Assembly: GCA_949316495.1 (NCBI GenBank)
Contig: OX439005.1
Location: 23,524,217-23,588,216, forward strand
DNA: 64,000 nucleotides
Reading direction: 5' to 3'
Origin: Amphiduros pacificus
Taxonomy: Eukaryota > Annelida > Polychaeta > Phyllodocida > Hesionidae
A program made the position numbers and the translations under genes. Of the stretch, positions 32,333 to 45,200 are shown piece after piece; within the stretch, counting starts at the first letter, position 1, and each line of letters opens with the position of its first letter. Under the pieces are notes generated by a model. It was not told the origin of the DNA, did not search any database, and saw only the letters and a program-made list of their open reading frames with translations.

Positions 32333-32785
32333 CAGTGACCGGCAGCCAAATCCGGACACTTTCATGTTTTTCACTCCTCATTTTCACAGAATCTTTCAAA
32401 ACTGAGTAGAAACTACTCACATCGATAGTAGACCGTTAACTACATGTGCGTGTAGAATAAAATTGACACATGTTCAATATGTACAGAGTTATCGGGAAAT
32501 TCACGCATTCAGGAAACCTGCAGATTGTCCGAGTCTCCATTGACTTATACAGAGAAGTTGGCTACGTCACCACTTCTGACGTCATTTGACAGTGATGCGA
32601 TCATTCGTGCCGTGAAAATAAATAAACACTTTTAACGTTTTGAAAGGAATAGGAATTACAAGATGACATGTGAGGCACTATATTCAGCTCAATTGCAATT
32701 AGTACAGCACAGTTTTACCCGATATATGACCAAGTTAAAAATGTCCGAGTTTAATCTGCCGGTTTCGGACAGTTGCCGGTCACTG
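32333..32785 (-). mobile_element. Tc1/mariner-like MITE, copy 2 (reversed)
   Basis: Same family as 31600-31916, in the opposite orientation and about 136 bp longer in the middle. TA flanks and CAGTGACCGGCA ends are intact. The extra interior sequence marks either a different subfamily or an internal deletion in copy 1. Confidence 0.88.
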
Positions 32786-32789
32786 TATA

Positions 32790-34376
32790 TTATGCTGTTT
32801 TTAAGGATACTTTTGTCATAATTTAGAAGCTAATTGTCCTCAGGTTTGTTTTCCACATTATATTCAAGTTTTCAAAATAAATTGTTTTTCACGATGTTCA
32901 TGCAACAAAATAAATAATTTACAAATGCATTTTGAATTTTTCAGGATCACGTTAAATTCAATCCTTTCACACCTGAGAAATGGTTAATAATTGCAAATTG
33001 TTAATCTCCCAATTGCCGCTATGTTATATAAATGTACTGAAAAGCTTTGATGATGGAAGATCTTTAAATTCATGACACACAGGCACAGCTTACCATACTT
33101 TTCGTTTGTGAACTCTTTAGTTTCGGAGATTGTAAAAAATGATCAAGAGAGTTTTTTATCACAATTTCAAAAGAACATTTGTTTGAAACATCTATGGAAA
33201 GCCTAAGCGATTTTTTTAGTCTGGTCACATGACTTAATTAGCATATTGATAACTCTTAAAAATACGTGATTTTATTATTTTAAAATTAAGAAACTAAGAA
33301 TCCAAACTAAGAAACTAAGAATCCAAATTCTTCCTGAGGAAGAGCATAAAATTCTAGCTGGATTTCATAATTTATATGTCAAAATCGAAACATTATTTAT
33401 TGCTTAAATGGCATCCAAAATAGTGGATAGAGCTCAATAAGATTTAAGGCCCTGCCCACTTTTCCAAGTGCCTTTTACACACTTAATAATTGTCCGATTA
33501 TTTTTTTTGAAATATCACAATAACCTAGAACATTATGTAGTATCAAAATATCATATCATGTCTTACTCTTTTTCGAAAGTAATTTTTTAATGTATTCATT
33601 ATATAAAATTATGCAAATTAGGTCATGTAATAAATTTAAAAAAAATAATTTTGAATCCGAAAAATGTTCAGGTTTTTATTTATGTTTTCGCATGTTGATA
33701 GGCTAATTGCGTGAGAAATCATAATCAAAAGTGCTTAGGAAGTAGATTGTGTTCATTCATAATTCTTGGTGGAAGTATTGATGGTCATTTGTGCATGTGT
33801 GAAATGGATGTTAAGCCTTTAATAAAAAGGAATGTAAAATATATAACCACAGACACAATATGTAAATTTATGATTAAATATTAATAAATAAATCTATTCA
33901 TTTTTGAAACATTCTTAATTAATCACATCATTAATTTGAATTGAAATAATCATATTTTCTATAAAATATAATTTATCCCGATTATACTAGGAAAAACGAT
34001 TTTAGACAATCACATAATGTAAATGAGTATAAAATGTACAATTTCGATAGAATTGATGGAAAAAATAGGAATCTTAAACAACCAGTACAATATTGCTGAT
34101 ACGAACTATATATATCCTTCAGAGAGAATCTGTCAGGTGTTACACCTTACAGAGCATGGATGTTTAGTTAAAGCAAACAGGAAATAGACTGAAACATACA
34201 AAAAAACTGCTAGCCTTTCTAACATATGGCATTTTTTTCTTTAAAAAAATCATTTATGTTTCTTTTGTCAAAAAGGTTGAATAATACACTTGAAACGGGG
34301 AATGATTCATTTGAAATACACCCAAATGGCCAACATCAGACGCACAAATCAGCACAATCTTTCATTAATTGTTAAC
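32790..34376. other. Intergenic DNA before receptor gene 2
   Basis: Very AT-rich. It contains a short direct repeat (AACTAAGAAACTAAGAATCC) at about 33296. No gene or transposon end is supported. Confidence 0.5.
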
Positions 34377-37300
34377 ATGGATTTTTCACCGATATTATGT
34401 GCTCTTGTGGTCGTCCTGCATGCCATTAAAGCTGACATGGGTAGGTATTGTATATGCTGACATGGGTAGGTATTGTATATGGTGACATGGGTAGGTATTG
34501 TATATGGTGACATGGGTAGGTATTGTATATGCTGACATGGGTAGGTATTGTATATGCTGACATGGGTAGGTATTGTATATGCTGACATGGGTAGGTATTG
34601 TATATGCTGACATGGGTAGGTATTGTATTTGCTGACATGGGTAGGTATTGTATATGCTGACATGGGTAGGTATTGTATATGCTGACATGGGTAGGTATTG
34701 TATATGCTGACATGGGTAGGTATTGTATTTGCTGACATGGGTAGGTATTGTACATGCTGACATGGATATGTATTGTATTTGCTGATATGGGTGTTCTCAG
34801 CTGCATTTGCAGACATTGGTTAACATTGTTTAAGCTGACATAGGTAACATATATAGGTTATTGTGAATGCTACCATGGGTAACAAATAGGTAAGAATCGA
34901 ATATGTTGCTTTGGGTAACGAATAGGTAAGTATTGAATATGCTGTCATTGGTAACAGATAAGTACAAATAGACCATTGTTGTCATGGGTAACCGGTGGCC
35001 AGGTAAAGACCATGCTTCCATGTGCATGTATTGTACATGCTGATGAGAATAAATATCAAAAACAGTTTAATGAATATTCTTCATGACTATTCTTTCCTAG
35101 ATATTAGAAGGTACAGGCCCACAATGGAACGTTTACAAAACAAATTATTTATTTACACGAATGAGAAGCCTCATTGATTTGGAAACAAAGAGTATCCTTT
35201 ATGGCACAGAAACAAATATGTATAATACTCAAACATGACACTGTGAGGTAAAAAGAAACTCAAACTGACACAGCAATCTAATGTCAGTCCCATATGAATT
35301 ATTATTGGGAAATATTATGCATCAACTATTTCATATATTGGTCAGCATAGAGGATGCATCCATTGGTAAGTATATATTGCTGACATTTACATTCGAATAT
35401 TTATTGTTGAATCAAAATAGCAATAGCTAATTTAAAGTAATTGAACCAAAATCTGACATAAATATTACTGAGATAAATTCTGTTTTATTAATCCCCCTAC
35501 AGACATATCCTGCATCAATGGGATGGACTCTCACAATAAGTATAGATTTCTGGCAGGGAAAGAGTTTGAACATAAACAAGAATACAGGATGGTGCGATAC
35601 AAACCCATAGCCCTGGGAACAGAAAACCAAGAGCACCCATCCACATTATGCAAGATTTCAATGAGTGTGATTGAAGGACCCCTTCTGATGTCCACTCCAG
35701 GATACCCGATAAGCAGAAGATTTCACTGTCCAGACAACAACACTGTGCTAATATCCCATAAGGAATCAGAGGAGGGGTGCATATGGTTAACATCGGGCCA
35801 CACCACCAGAATCCAAGTGTTAAACATCCATAGCAATCAGACCAGTTTGGCATGGTACAACTACCCTGTTATTAACTTCTACTTAGCTTTCTTCTCAGGT
35901 AAAACATGAATAAAATATTCAGGTACTGATGCATTTCACTCCATTACGTCTCAAAGCTGAATTCAAAAGATTTTCTGTTGGACTTTTCATCTTTTATATT
36001 ATATATTATATTATAGACCCGAGAGAAACTATTACTGTGGAGCCAGAAAAAGTGATTGTTCCAAAGATTTTCCAATCTGACTACAAATTATCAGGTCCGT
36101 ATTTGACTCTGGAAGTAACCTGTTCTGAAACATATATTAAAAACCTATTTGTGTCACGCCAATATGACCATCATAGTTCTATATATTTCTCTATAATATT
36201 GTTATATTGGTAGCTTGTATAGTTGAATAAAAATGTGATTTGCCATTCTTATATTTAGAGGTGACACGGGCGAAAGATGGTCAGGATATCCAAGGTTGGT
36301 ATTTTATTGTAAATGAATTTATTTTGTTGTTCTGTTGTAAAAGTTAAATTTGCAAGAAAACAGGACCATGTTGCGTGAAGTATTGATGTATTTAATAAGG
36401 TCAAGAATCACATCATAACATACATCAAGTTTCCTTACGGTTGTGCACTCTATACTGACCACGTGTTTAACATTAACATGCTATGGCATACGAATTGAAT
36501 TATTTTTCATCTCGGATCCAGTTCTTTGTGGCAGGCATTTAAAAAATAACATACTGAGATTGTCAAAGTATATATATATACATATACATGCACTTTTCAC
36601 AGACCACACCTCAACTCCTCCTCGTGGATCGAAAGCTACACATGGAACAGATATTTCATCAAAGGTTGTTTCAAGAACAGGTACATTGTGTATTGGGGGA
36701 AATAACGAATCAATAAAACAAACTAAGGTTTTTCAAATATGTTGCACACAAACAGTTCTAATTAAAATCTAACTTCTGACATCTGCCTTACTCGATAACA
36801 TTACAGGTATAACAACCACATGTTATTTTCTCATGATAAATCACCCAGATTTTTAAATTATAATTCTTGTATTTAAACTGATCAAACTTGGATTGCAGAA
36901 ATCTTAACGGAATGTTTTGTGTTTCTCTTTGACACAGCAATGATAGCAGGAATAACAACAGCCACATTTGTATTTCTCTTCATTATCATTATTATATTTG
37001 TTATCATAAAGAGGTATGTTCTAAATACGCCAATACTCTATATGTCCTTTTATTTGTGCTGAATTTACACTTATAAATAAGTTGAGAAATAGGCTAAAAC
37101 AGAAAATATAATGCATATAATGAAGTGTCATTCCCCTCGTGTATAATGTAAAATAATATTTGTTAGAATAATTAATATCATTAATATCATCCTATCATTA
37201 TACAGATATATATGAATCATCATGAGTTGACTACATGTAATTAAAGGTTTAATCATACTATCCTGACTACATAGACATATAAAATATCAACTTTCAGAAC

Positions 37301-38078
37301 ACTCGGTGATAAATCAAGAATTGATGATCTGCCCAGACAAGAAGGCACAGAGAAGAATGACTACACATCACTGTCGGATATGGTAATGTCATCAGATATG
37401 GTGATGCCATCAGATACGGTGATGTCATCAGATATGGTGATGCCATCAGATATGGTGATGCCATCAGATATGGTGATGCCATCAGATATGGTGATGCCAT
37501 CAAATAATGTGATATCATCAGATATGGTGATGCCATCAAATAATGTGATGTCATCAGATATGGTGATGTCATCAGATAATGTGATGCCATCAGATATGGT
37601 GATGTCATCGGATAATGTGATGCCATCAGATATGGTGATGTCATCAGATATGGTGATGCCATCAGATATGGTGATGTCATCAGATAATGTGATGCCATCA
37701 AATATGGTGATGCCATCAAATAATGTGATGTCATCAGATGTGGTGATGTCATCAGATAATGTGATGCCATCAGAAATGGTGATGCCATCGGGAGACGAGT
37801 ACAGATCTCCACTGGGAAATGAGGATACTCCCCGTAATATAGAAGCTTATTCCCCAAATCTAAACACAACGGAATCCGATTTGACTAGCAACACTAGAAA
37901 TCAGGATTTCAAGGATAACGATTCCATCAATTCTACATTATCTAACGGAATAACAATGGATAAAATGAATGTGCCTCTTGATGAACAGGCTGGAATTAAC
38001 AACATCGACATTCCCAATGAACTGGATACCTACACTCATAAATCTAGGTATGAAATAGAAACTGGGGGAAATTATTAA
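34377..38078 (+). CDS. Type I membrane receptor-like protein, gene 2 (7 exons)
   Basis: Exons: 34377-34440, 35503-35898, 36017-36094, 36259-36294, 36603-36680, 36938-37013, 37298-38078; 502 residues, phases identical to gene 1. Exon 1: signal peptide (MDFSPILCALVVVLHAIKA). Exon 2: ectodomain whose four cysteines fall where gene 1 has them (CING, LCKIS, HCPDN, GCIW), ending YPVINFYLAFFSG where gene 1 has VPVLKFNIHFSTG. Exons 3-5: stalk. Exon 6: membrane helix (AGITTATFVFLFIIIIIFVI). Exon 7: tail with NDYTSLSD, then 23 hexapeptide repeats (DMVMPS type), then further tyrosines (DEYRSPL, EAYSPNL, DTYTHKS, RYEIETG). The end of exon 1 is multiplied in a 25-bp array. Ligand and domain family unknown. 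Confidence 0.85.
34431..34800 (+). repeat. 25-bp minisatellite carrying the exon 1 splice donor of receptor gene 2
   Basis: The unit GCTGACATGGGTAGGTATTG plus TATAT starts inside the last codons of exon 1 and runs through the donor (ATGG/GTAGGT). Thirteen copies of GGTAGGT occur at exact 25-bp spacing from 34440 to about 34742, followed by two or three decayed copies. The open frames on the minus strand are products of the repeat. Confidence 0.95.
37372..37788 (+). repeat. 18-bp coding minisatellite, 23 copies
   Basis: The unit GATATGGTGATGCCATCA encodes Asp-Met-Val-Met-Pro-Ser, with variants Asn-Val for Met-Val and Ser for Pro. The period is a multiple of three and the frame is kept throughout the receptor gene 2 tail. 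Confidence 0.96.
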
Positions 38079-39246
38079 TATCACTAAAGATTGCTCCCAG
38101 GCAAAACGCATTTCATCTGTCAAGTTATGATCGATGGTCTTGCAGTAATATTACTGCATACAGTTATTTGAAAGGCAAAGCATTGACAGGAATGTTATAA
38201 CATTTTTTGCTTGGAAATAAGAGGTATCTATCCTTGCTAAGTTTTATGTACTTAGGGTTTGATGTTCTATGGAAAGCCTGGCCAGGCAACATGGGGGAAA
38301 GGGATGTAACCAAACCCATACCAGAATTGTGTTGTAATGCTCATGTAGTATTGATTCAAGAGATACATCTTTGGTAAACATATCTATTTGTAATTTCTTT
38401 GAAACGTTCACCACTTGCCACAGTAGAACTACAACTGAGGACTTGTATATGCTTTGTAATATGCAGTAAGCGCTTGTTTTGGTACAAAATATTCTTGTCA
38501 TTTAGTGTCATGGGAGAAAACTAAAACTACAATCACTTGTATCTCTCACCTTGGTGTTAGTGTTTTTATACCTTGGCTACCATACTCACAAATGATTTTG
38601 TCCCAAACATGTAACATGTAAAAACTATTTGAGTGTTCAATCCCCAAACCAGCTCATTTCACCTCTTAAGTCTCTTAAAGAACACATCATTGTATGTGCT
38701 TGAAATAATTACTCAAATCTCAATATTCTTCATCTGACTTTGTCTGCATTTAGAAATTGTAAATAAATGTTTGTGAAAAACAATCTATATGTTTTGAGAT
38801 TTCATGCATCCATAATTACATGCATACTGTATGTTATGTGTGAATCATGTCTTTTAGGATATATGATACTCATCATTCTACTGACTAGAAGTAGCTTTGT
38901 GTAGGCTAATATGTCATATAGATAACATGTTTGGGAAACAAATAGGGGAAATCAAATCGGTTTCTGAAGTACACGTGGGCCATTTCAACTTTTATGTTAC
39001 AAAGTAGCTTATTGATTATAGAAAAAATCGTGATAGAAAATGTAAAATACGTTGTTAAAAATGTTTGTTTTTATGCTAAAGCTGGTTGTTACTATAATAT
39101 AAAAATACGTGGTGCACAATTGCATGAAATAGGCTGATTGGTTGGCTAACTAAACACAAAGTGTCGGATTTTAAAATAAACCAATATCTATGTTCAAATA
39201 ATATTCAAAATAGTTGTCAGTCAGGACATCCCATTTCCTTATATTT
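38079..39246. other. Region between the convergent receptor gene 2 and kinase gene 3' ends
   Basis: Probably the 3' untranslated region of receptor gene 2 followed by spacer; an AATAAA-type hexamer occurs near 38763. No other gene seen. Confidence 0.5.
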
Positions 39247-42200
39247 TCACTCAGTAGTTCCTGATATGGCCTCCAGGTGGAGGTAATCCCTGTCCTCACT
39301 CAATAACTCCTCAAGGTGAGATCTGATACTAATAAAGGATGGTCTATTTTCTGGGCAATCAAGCCAACAGTCTTGCATTATTTCAAATCTGAAATTTAAA
39401 TCGAACGTTACCAGATAAAGCCAAAAGTACACGATAAAACCACAATTATTTCATCAATAACATCATTTTATGCGCAAATCAGTGAATGGTATGATTTTAT
39501 TCTATATGGTTAATTTGGATTCAAAGATAGTTTGAAGCCAATATAATTGTAATAAATGAACAAATTTCTTTAAAAGTAGAAAACTTTAAGGGAATAAAAT
39601 GATTGTGCAAGGGTCCACTAAACTGCAAGCACATTCTTAAAAGCAAATTTAGACTATGGTAGCTAGCAACCTTGTGTTAATATCTTAATAGGATCATACA
39701 TTTCCTGGGCACAGTTAGTTGGCTTTGTCATCCTGTATCCTGTGGACAGCAAGCTGTAGAGATCGGCCAATGCTACTCCTGGGTAGGGGGCACCACCTGA
39801 AATCAACAAGCTCACAAAATACTTGGCCATGCGCTACCTAAGGGACCAATAAAAGCTATTTATTTTCATATCTTTAATAAAAAAAAAAGCTGTTTAGGGA
39901 ATAGATCAATGTGCTCCAGTGGAGGGTTAATATATACATGCTTCTATTAAGATCAGAAAGAAACTTTGTTCAGAGGACAATGTTTTTAGCAGACCAGATA
40001 AGGGACATACCTAATGTGACGATTTCCCACAATAGGATGCCAAAGGACCACACATCACTTTGTGTTGTGAACACTCTGTCACGCAAGGATTCCACTGCCA
40101 TCCACTTGAGAGGCATTTTGCCATTGGTCAGCTTGTGATACTCGCATCCTTGGTACACTAATCGGGATAAGCCAAAATCACAAACTTTGACAATCTTATT
40201 ATGGCCAACGAGAATATTTCTGGCTGCCAGGTCGCGGTGAACAAACTGGCAGGATGCCATGTACTCCTGGAAAGAGGTGTATGAAAAAGGCACAAATGAA
40301 ATAATTATGCATTTCGTATGTTTTAAGAGGTATTTTGTACCTTGGCAACTCAAATGTTTCCTGACACCAGATAGCATTAAATAAATTTCAATTGTTACAT
40401 AATAATATACAAAAGAGGTCAATTTATATTTTACAAAAACTAATGTTAATCACTTTATTTCGACGGTACATGTGTGTAATACTTTAATGCGAATCATATA
40501 CTCTTACTGGCATGTGTTATATTTATGAGGCAAGATAATATATAAACTCATTATATGACTTTTTTACAGAGACATTTCCCCACTGAATTTGCAGAATAAT
40601 CAAGTGACATATTGTACACTAAACCAAGAAGATCAGTATTGAAAAAAACACACAATGTCACAAATATATACTATATTTTGGCAGAATATAACAAAGTCGG
40701 CACATGCCAAGGAAGATAAATAAGATTCAAAATTCAAAATTTCAAAAAGGAAACTGTGTACAAATTCCTTTTTAACAGACTTTCTTGCTAACACACAGCT
40801 CTCTCACTCAAGTCAAGGTTTCTGTTGTCTGTTGACAAAATAACATAATAATCTGCTTATCACAGCAACAACACATTGGACTGTGATTTTGGAAGATGAG
40901 GAAACAAATATAAAAAATAGTTTGAAAAAGGGATGATTATTTGTGATACGTTATGTGTGTAATACATAGGTAACTATAAGTAACTATAGCGTATTTCCTC
41001 TAACCACAAGATCAGATAAATGAGACAGGATCTTGTAAATCACGTGAATCATATGGTAGACTAGATTGAGGATTGGAGTTGCTGCTACTATAACATGCTA
41101 GATGCATACAATTTGTTGATAATTAAACCCAGACCTCTCCTTTTCACCTCTCCTTTAAATCTGCGGCATTAAATGATCAAAACGGAAGAAATGTCTCAGA
41201 GAATCTAACCTCTTGCCCAGGTGCTAAGTCCTAGCAATGGCCGCAGAGCTGATTAATGACCACCTGAGCCCCTATGTCTGAAACTGTCTTAAAGCATACA
41301 GTATTATTTCTCCAAGCTCAGAGAAAAAGCCATGAATTTGTGAATAGGGCAATTTTTCATCATATTTCTTTTGCATTATTCTAAGATTCTCAACTTCTAG
41401 AGATATTTGCGTTCTCCTAAAGGTATTATTTATGTTTTGTTGAATGATATTTGCTATATACAAGAGTACACTTTGTATGTTATCAGCTTTTTCAGGTTTC
41501 TTAACACAAATGCAATTTAATATATGCTATTTAGCAAGAATGAATAATGATGAAATAGTATATCATTCACATGTTAATAATATACATTTAAAAAGCAAAG
41601 CAAAACAATAAACTTTGAGTAAGTTTGTCTTCCACATTGAAGCAAACCTTGAGCATGTTCAGATACTATTAGATGATTTAAATAATTGTCCCATTCATCA
41701 TTAGTACCCCAGCATCGATTTAATTGTTTTCTAAAAACAATTAAGGTTCTTACCATAGCAAGGGCAATTTGTCGAGCAAAAGATAGAATGTCTGTTGAGG
41801 TGATTGCCCAAAGTTCAACGTGTCCAGTGCTGTCCTCTACTGGTGAATAGATCACATCTGTGTCTGGGCGTAATTGGGCACAGTCATATCTGCAATGCCT
41901 AAGATAAAGTAAAGGGAAGAGATAAAATGATATATACTACTCCCAACTTTGCTATCACCCCTGCAATGTGCGACCAGAATTGGCCGCAACAAATGGCAAA
42001 GATAGATAATCGACGACTGCAGTGATACCTCGCACACAATATCTTGATAAATCCTCTTCAATCATTTGCAATATGTGGTAGAATAATACTTCTGTAACCT
42101 GTTCCCAAATATTTAGTCTGTTGTTTGAATCTGAGAATTTAGCATTATGTTTAGAAATTGCTAATTTCTCTGATTTGAATAGTTTCTAGCGTTATAGCCT

Positions 42201-45200
42201 GGTATAAAAATAATTATGTATCACATAGGTCAATTTGACCAATAGCGAATCACAACATTGTCAATGTATTTTTATTTCCTTGATGTTCTTACTTGAGAAA
42301 GGTCCTGAGATTACCAAAAGGCACATACTCCATAACCAAGGCTATTGGATCAGCATAAGTGCAGGCACCAATGAAGTTGACAATGTTTGGATGTTGTCCC
42401 AGCTGCCTCATCACTCCTATTTCACACAGCAGGTCAGATCTATACCACCAGCACACATCATCTACAACATAGTCAGATCTATACCACCAGCACACATCAT
42501 CTACACTATGGTCAGATCTATACCACCACCACACATCATCTACAACATGGTCAGATCTATACCACCAGCACACATCATCTACAATATAGTCAGATCTATA
42601 CCACTAGCACACATCATCTACAACATAGTCAGATCTATACCACCACCACACATCATCTACAATATGGTCAGATCTATACCACCACCACACATTATCTACA
42701 ACATAGTCAGATCTATACCACCACCACACATCATCTACAATATGGTCAGATCTATACCACCACCACACATTATCTACACTATGGTCAGATCTATACCACC
42801 AGCACACATCATCTACAATATGGTCAGATCTATACCACCAGCACACATCATCTACAATATGGTCAGATCTATACCACCAGCACACATCATCTACAACATA
42901 GTCAGATCTATACCACCAGCACACATCATCTACAATATGGTCAGATCTATACCACCACCAAACATCATCTACAATATGGTCAGATCTATACCACCAGCAC
43001 ACATCATCTACAATATAGTCAGATCTATACCACTAGCACACATCATCTACAACATAGTCAGATCTATACCACCACCACACATAATCTACAATATGGTCAG
43101 ATCTATACCACCACCACACATTATCTACAACATAGTCAGATCTATACCACCACCACACATCATCTACAATATGGTCAGATCTATACCACCACCACACATC
43201 ATCTACAACATAGTCAGATCTATACCACCACCACACATTATCTACAACATAGTCAGATCTATACCACCACCACACATCATCTACAATATGGTCAGATCTA
43301 TACCACCAGCACACATCATCTACAACATAGTCAGATCTATACCACCAGCACACATCATCTACAACATAGTCAGATCTATACCACCAGCACACATTATCTA
43401 CAACATAGTCAGATCTATACCACCACCAAACATCATCTACAACATAGTCAGATCTATACCACCAGCACACATCATCTACAACATAGTCAGATCTATACCA
43501 CCAGCACACATCATCTACAACATAGTCAGATCTATACCACCACCAAACATCATCTACAATATGGTCAGATCTATACCACTAGCACACATCATCTACAACA
43601 TAGTCAGATCTATACCACCACCACACATTATCTACAACATAGTCAGATCTATACCAGCACCACGGACTGCACATATGTTTCTATTCCAGTCCGTCATGCA
43701 GCGCGTCATGCAGTGCGTTATGCAGCACGTCAATTTGTTTCGCACACCACACTGACCAATGCAGGTGTTTCATGTATGCGTATTGCCGTCCGTAATGACG
43801 TTCGTAAGCAAATTGACGCATAGCCTTTCGCATAGGGTAGCGAATGAAAATCTGGCACATAGAGTGACGCATAGGTTTCTCATAAGTCCAAATTAGAAGT
43901 TTTACCGTGAAAACATCACAAAACTGACGCATACATGTGAACACCGCATGACGCTCTGCATGACGCACTGCATTACGGACTGCACATATGGAAACACAGC
44001 CTTAACCACCAACTTTTTCCCCATTGGAAAGGTTACATATCTTCTATCCAGTAGTTCCAGACCTATGCTGTTAGGTACAGACAATATTCTGTTTTTAACA
44101 TTCTGTGTGTATACTTTAATGTCTTTGATCATATTCGGCTTTTATAAATAATCATTAAACAGCATGCAGTTTGTGTAATTGCTTTATTTTAGTCAGTAAT
44201 TTAAAATATTACCCTTTAACACTTTAACTGCCACAGGTTCGCCTCGATAATCACCTAATACCACCCTGCCAAATGCTCCGTGACCTAATTCTTTACCCAG
44301 ACACAGATCATCACGGCTAATCTCCCATTCTTCATCATCAGATGACGTCACAATAAGTCTTGGGCAATCAGAGCTTCCAAAAAAATCTTAAATATATACA
44401 ACATTGAAACATCACAAGACCTTATTGGTTAAGCATGAAGAGAAGCTCGTAACGCGTTAAATGCAGATCAAAACCACCAAAACACATACAGCATTTAATT
44501 GATGTGACAACAGTCACGAACTTGTAAAAACACATTTGTTCTAATAACTGGTCAACCTTTTATAACTTTTCCATTCCAAGCTTATACATGTAGTTTAGCC
44601 TTTCATTCTATCTTTCGTGTCTCGCTTTTTCATTAACCATGAAAAGAAAAGGTTTTTCCATTATTCTACAGACAATATATTTCCCTATTTCATAGAAAAT
44701 AATGCCTAAATGAGAGGCTTTATCACCCATCCACCAAAATATTTCCCTACCTGTTTTATAGGAGTTATTGGTTACAAACATGGCTCCTTTTGCTATGTCT
44801 GGAGGTGTGGCATGATGGAAATTTCGGTAGAAATACCACACCACTATAAGGACAATTACCACAAAAACAAGACCACAAAATCCTAATATCACCCATTTGC
44901 GATGAGAAGAATCTGAAAGAAATTCAAAGTAAGTATAAGACAAATTTGAAGAATAAAACTCAAACACCACAAACACCACCAATGTTTCAAAAGAATTGAA
45001 GCAACCCGAAAAAACTGAAATTTTTCTTCCAGGGTCCAAGTGTCCACATGATGTAGATACTTTGCACAATGACAGGCTAGGATTTAGCAGTTCGCATTAC
45101 TACCCTTGTGGAACATCGCGGTTTAATTAAATTTTCCAACATAAGGCATACATGTCCAATCATTGAATCAGACAATATTCTTGGTGAGAAGTAATGAATT

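Noticed and set aside
34349-34816. Minus-strand repeat proteins (CQHIQYLPMSA type)
   Set aside because: Antisense reading of the 25-bp splice-donor array.
37294-37869. Minus-strand 191-residue frame
   Set aside because: Antisense of the coding minisatellite in receptor gene 2.
42235-43823. Plus-strand open frames of about 500 residues ([12 protein letters not shown] repeats)
   Set aside because: They are the antisense reading of the 39-bp array over a kinase gene; no domain.
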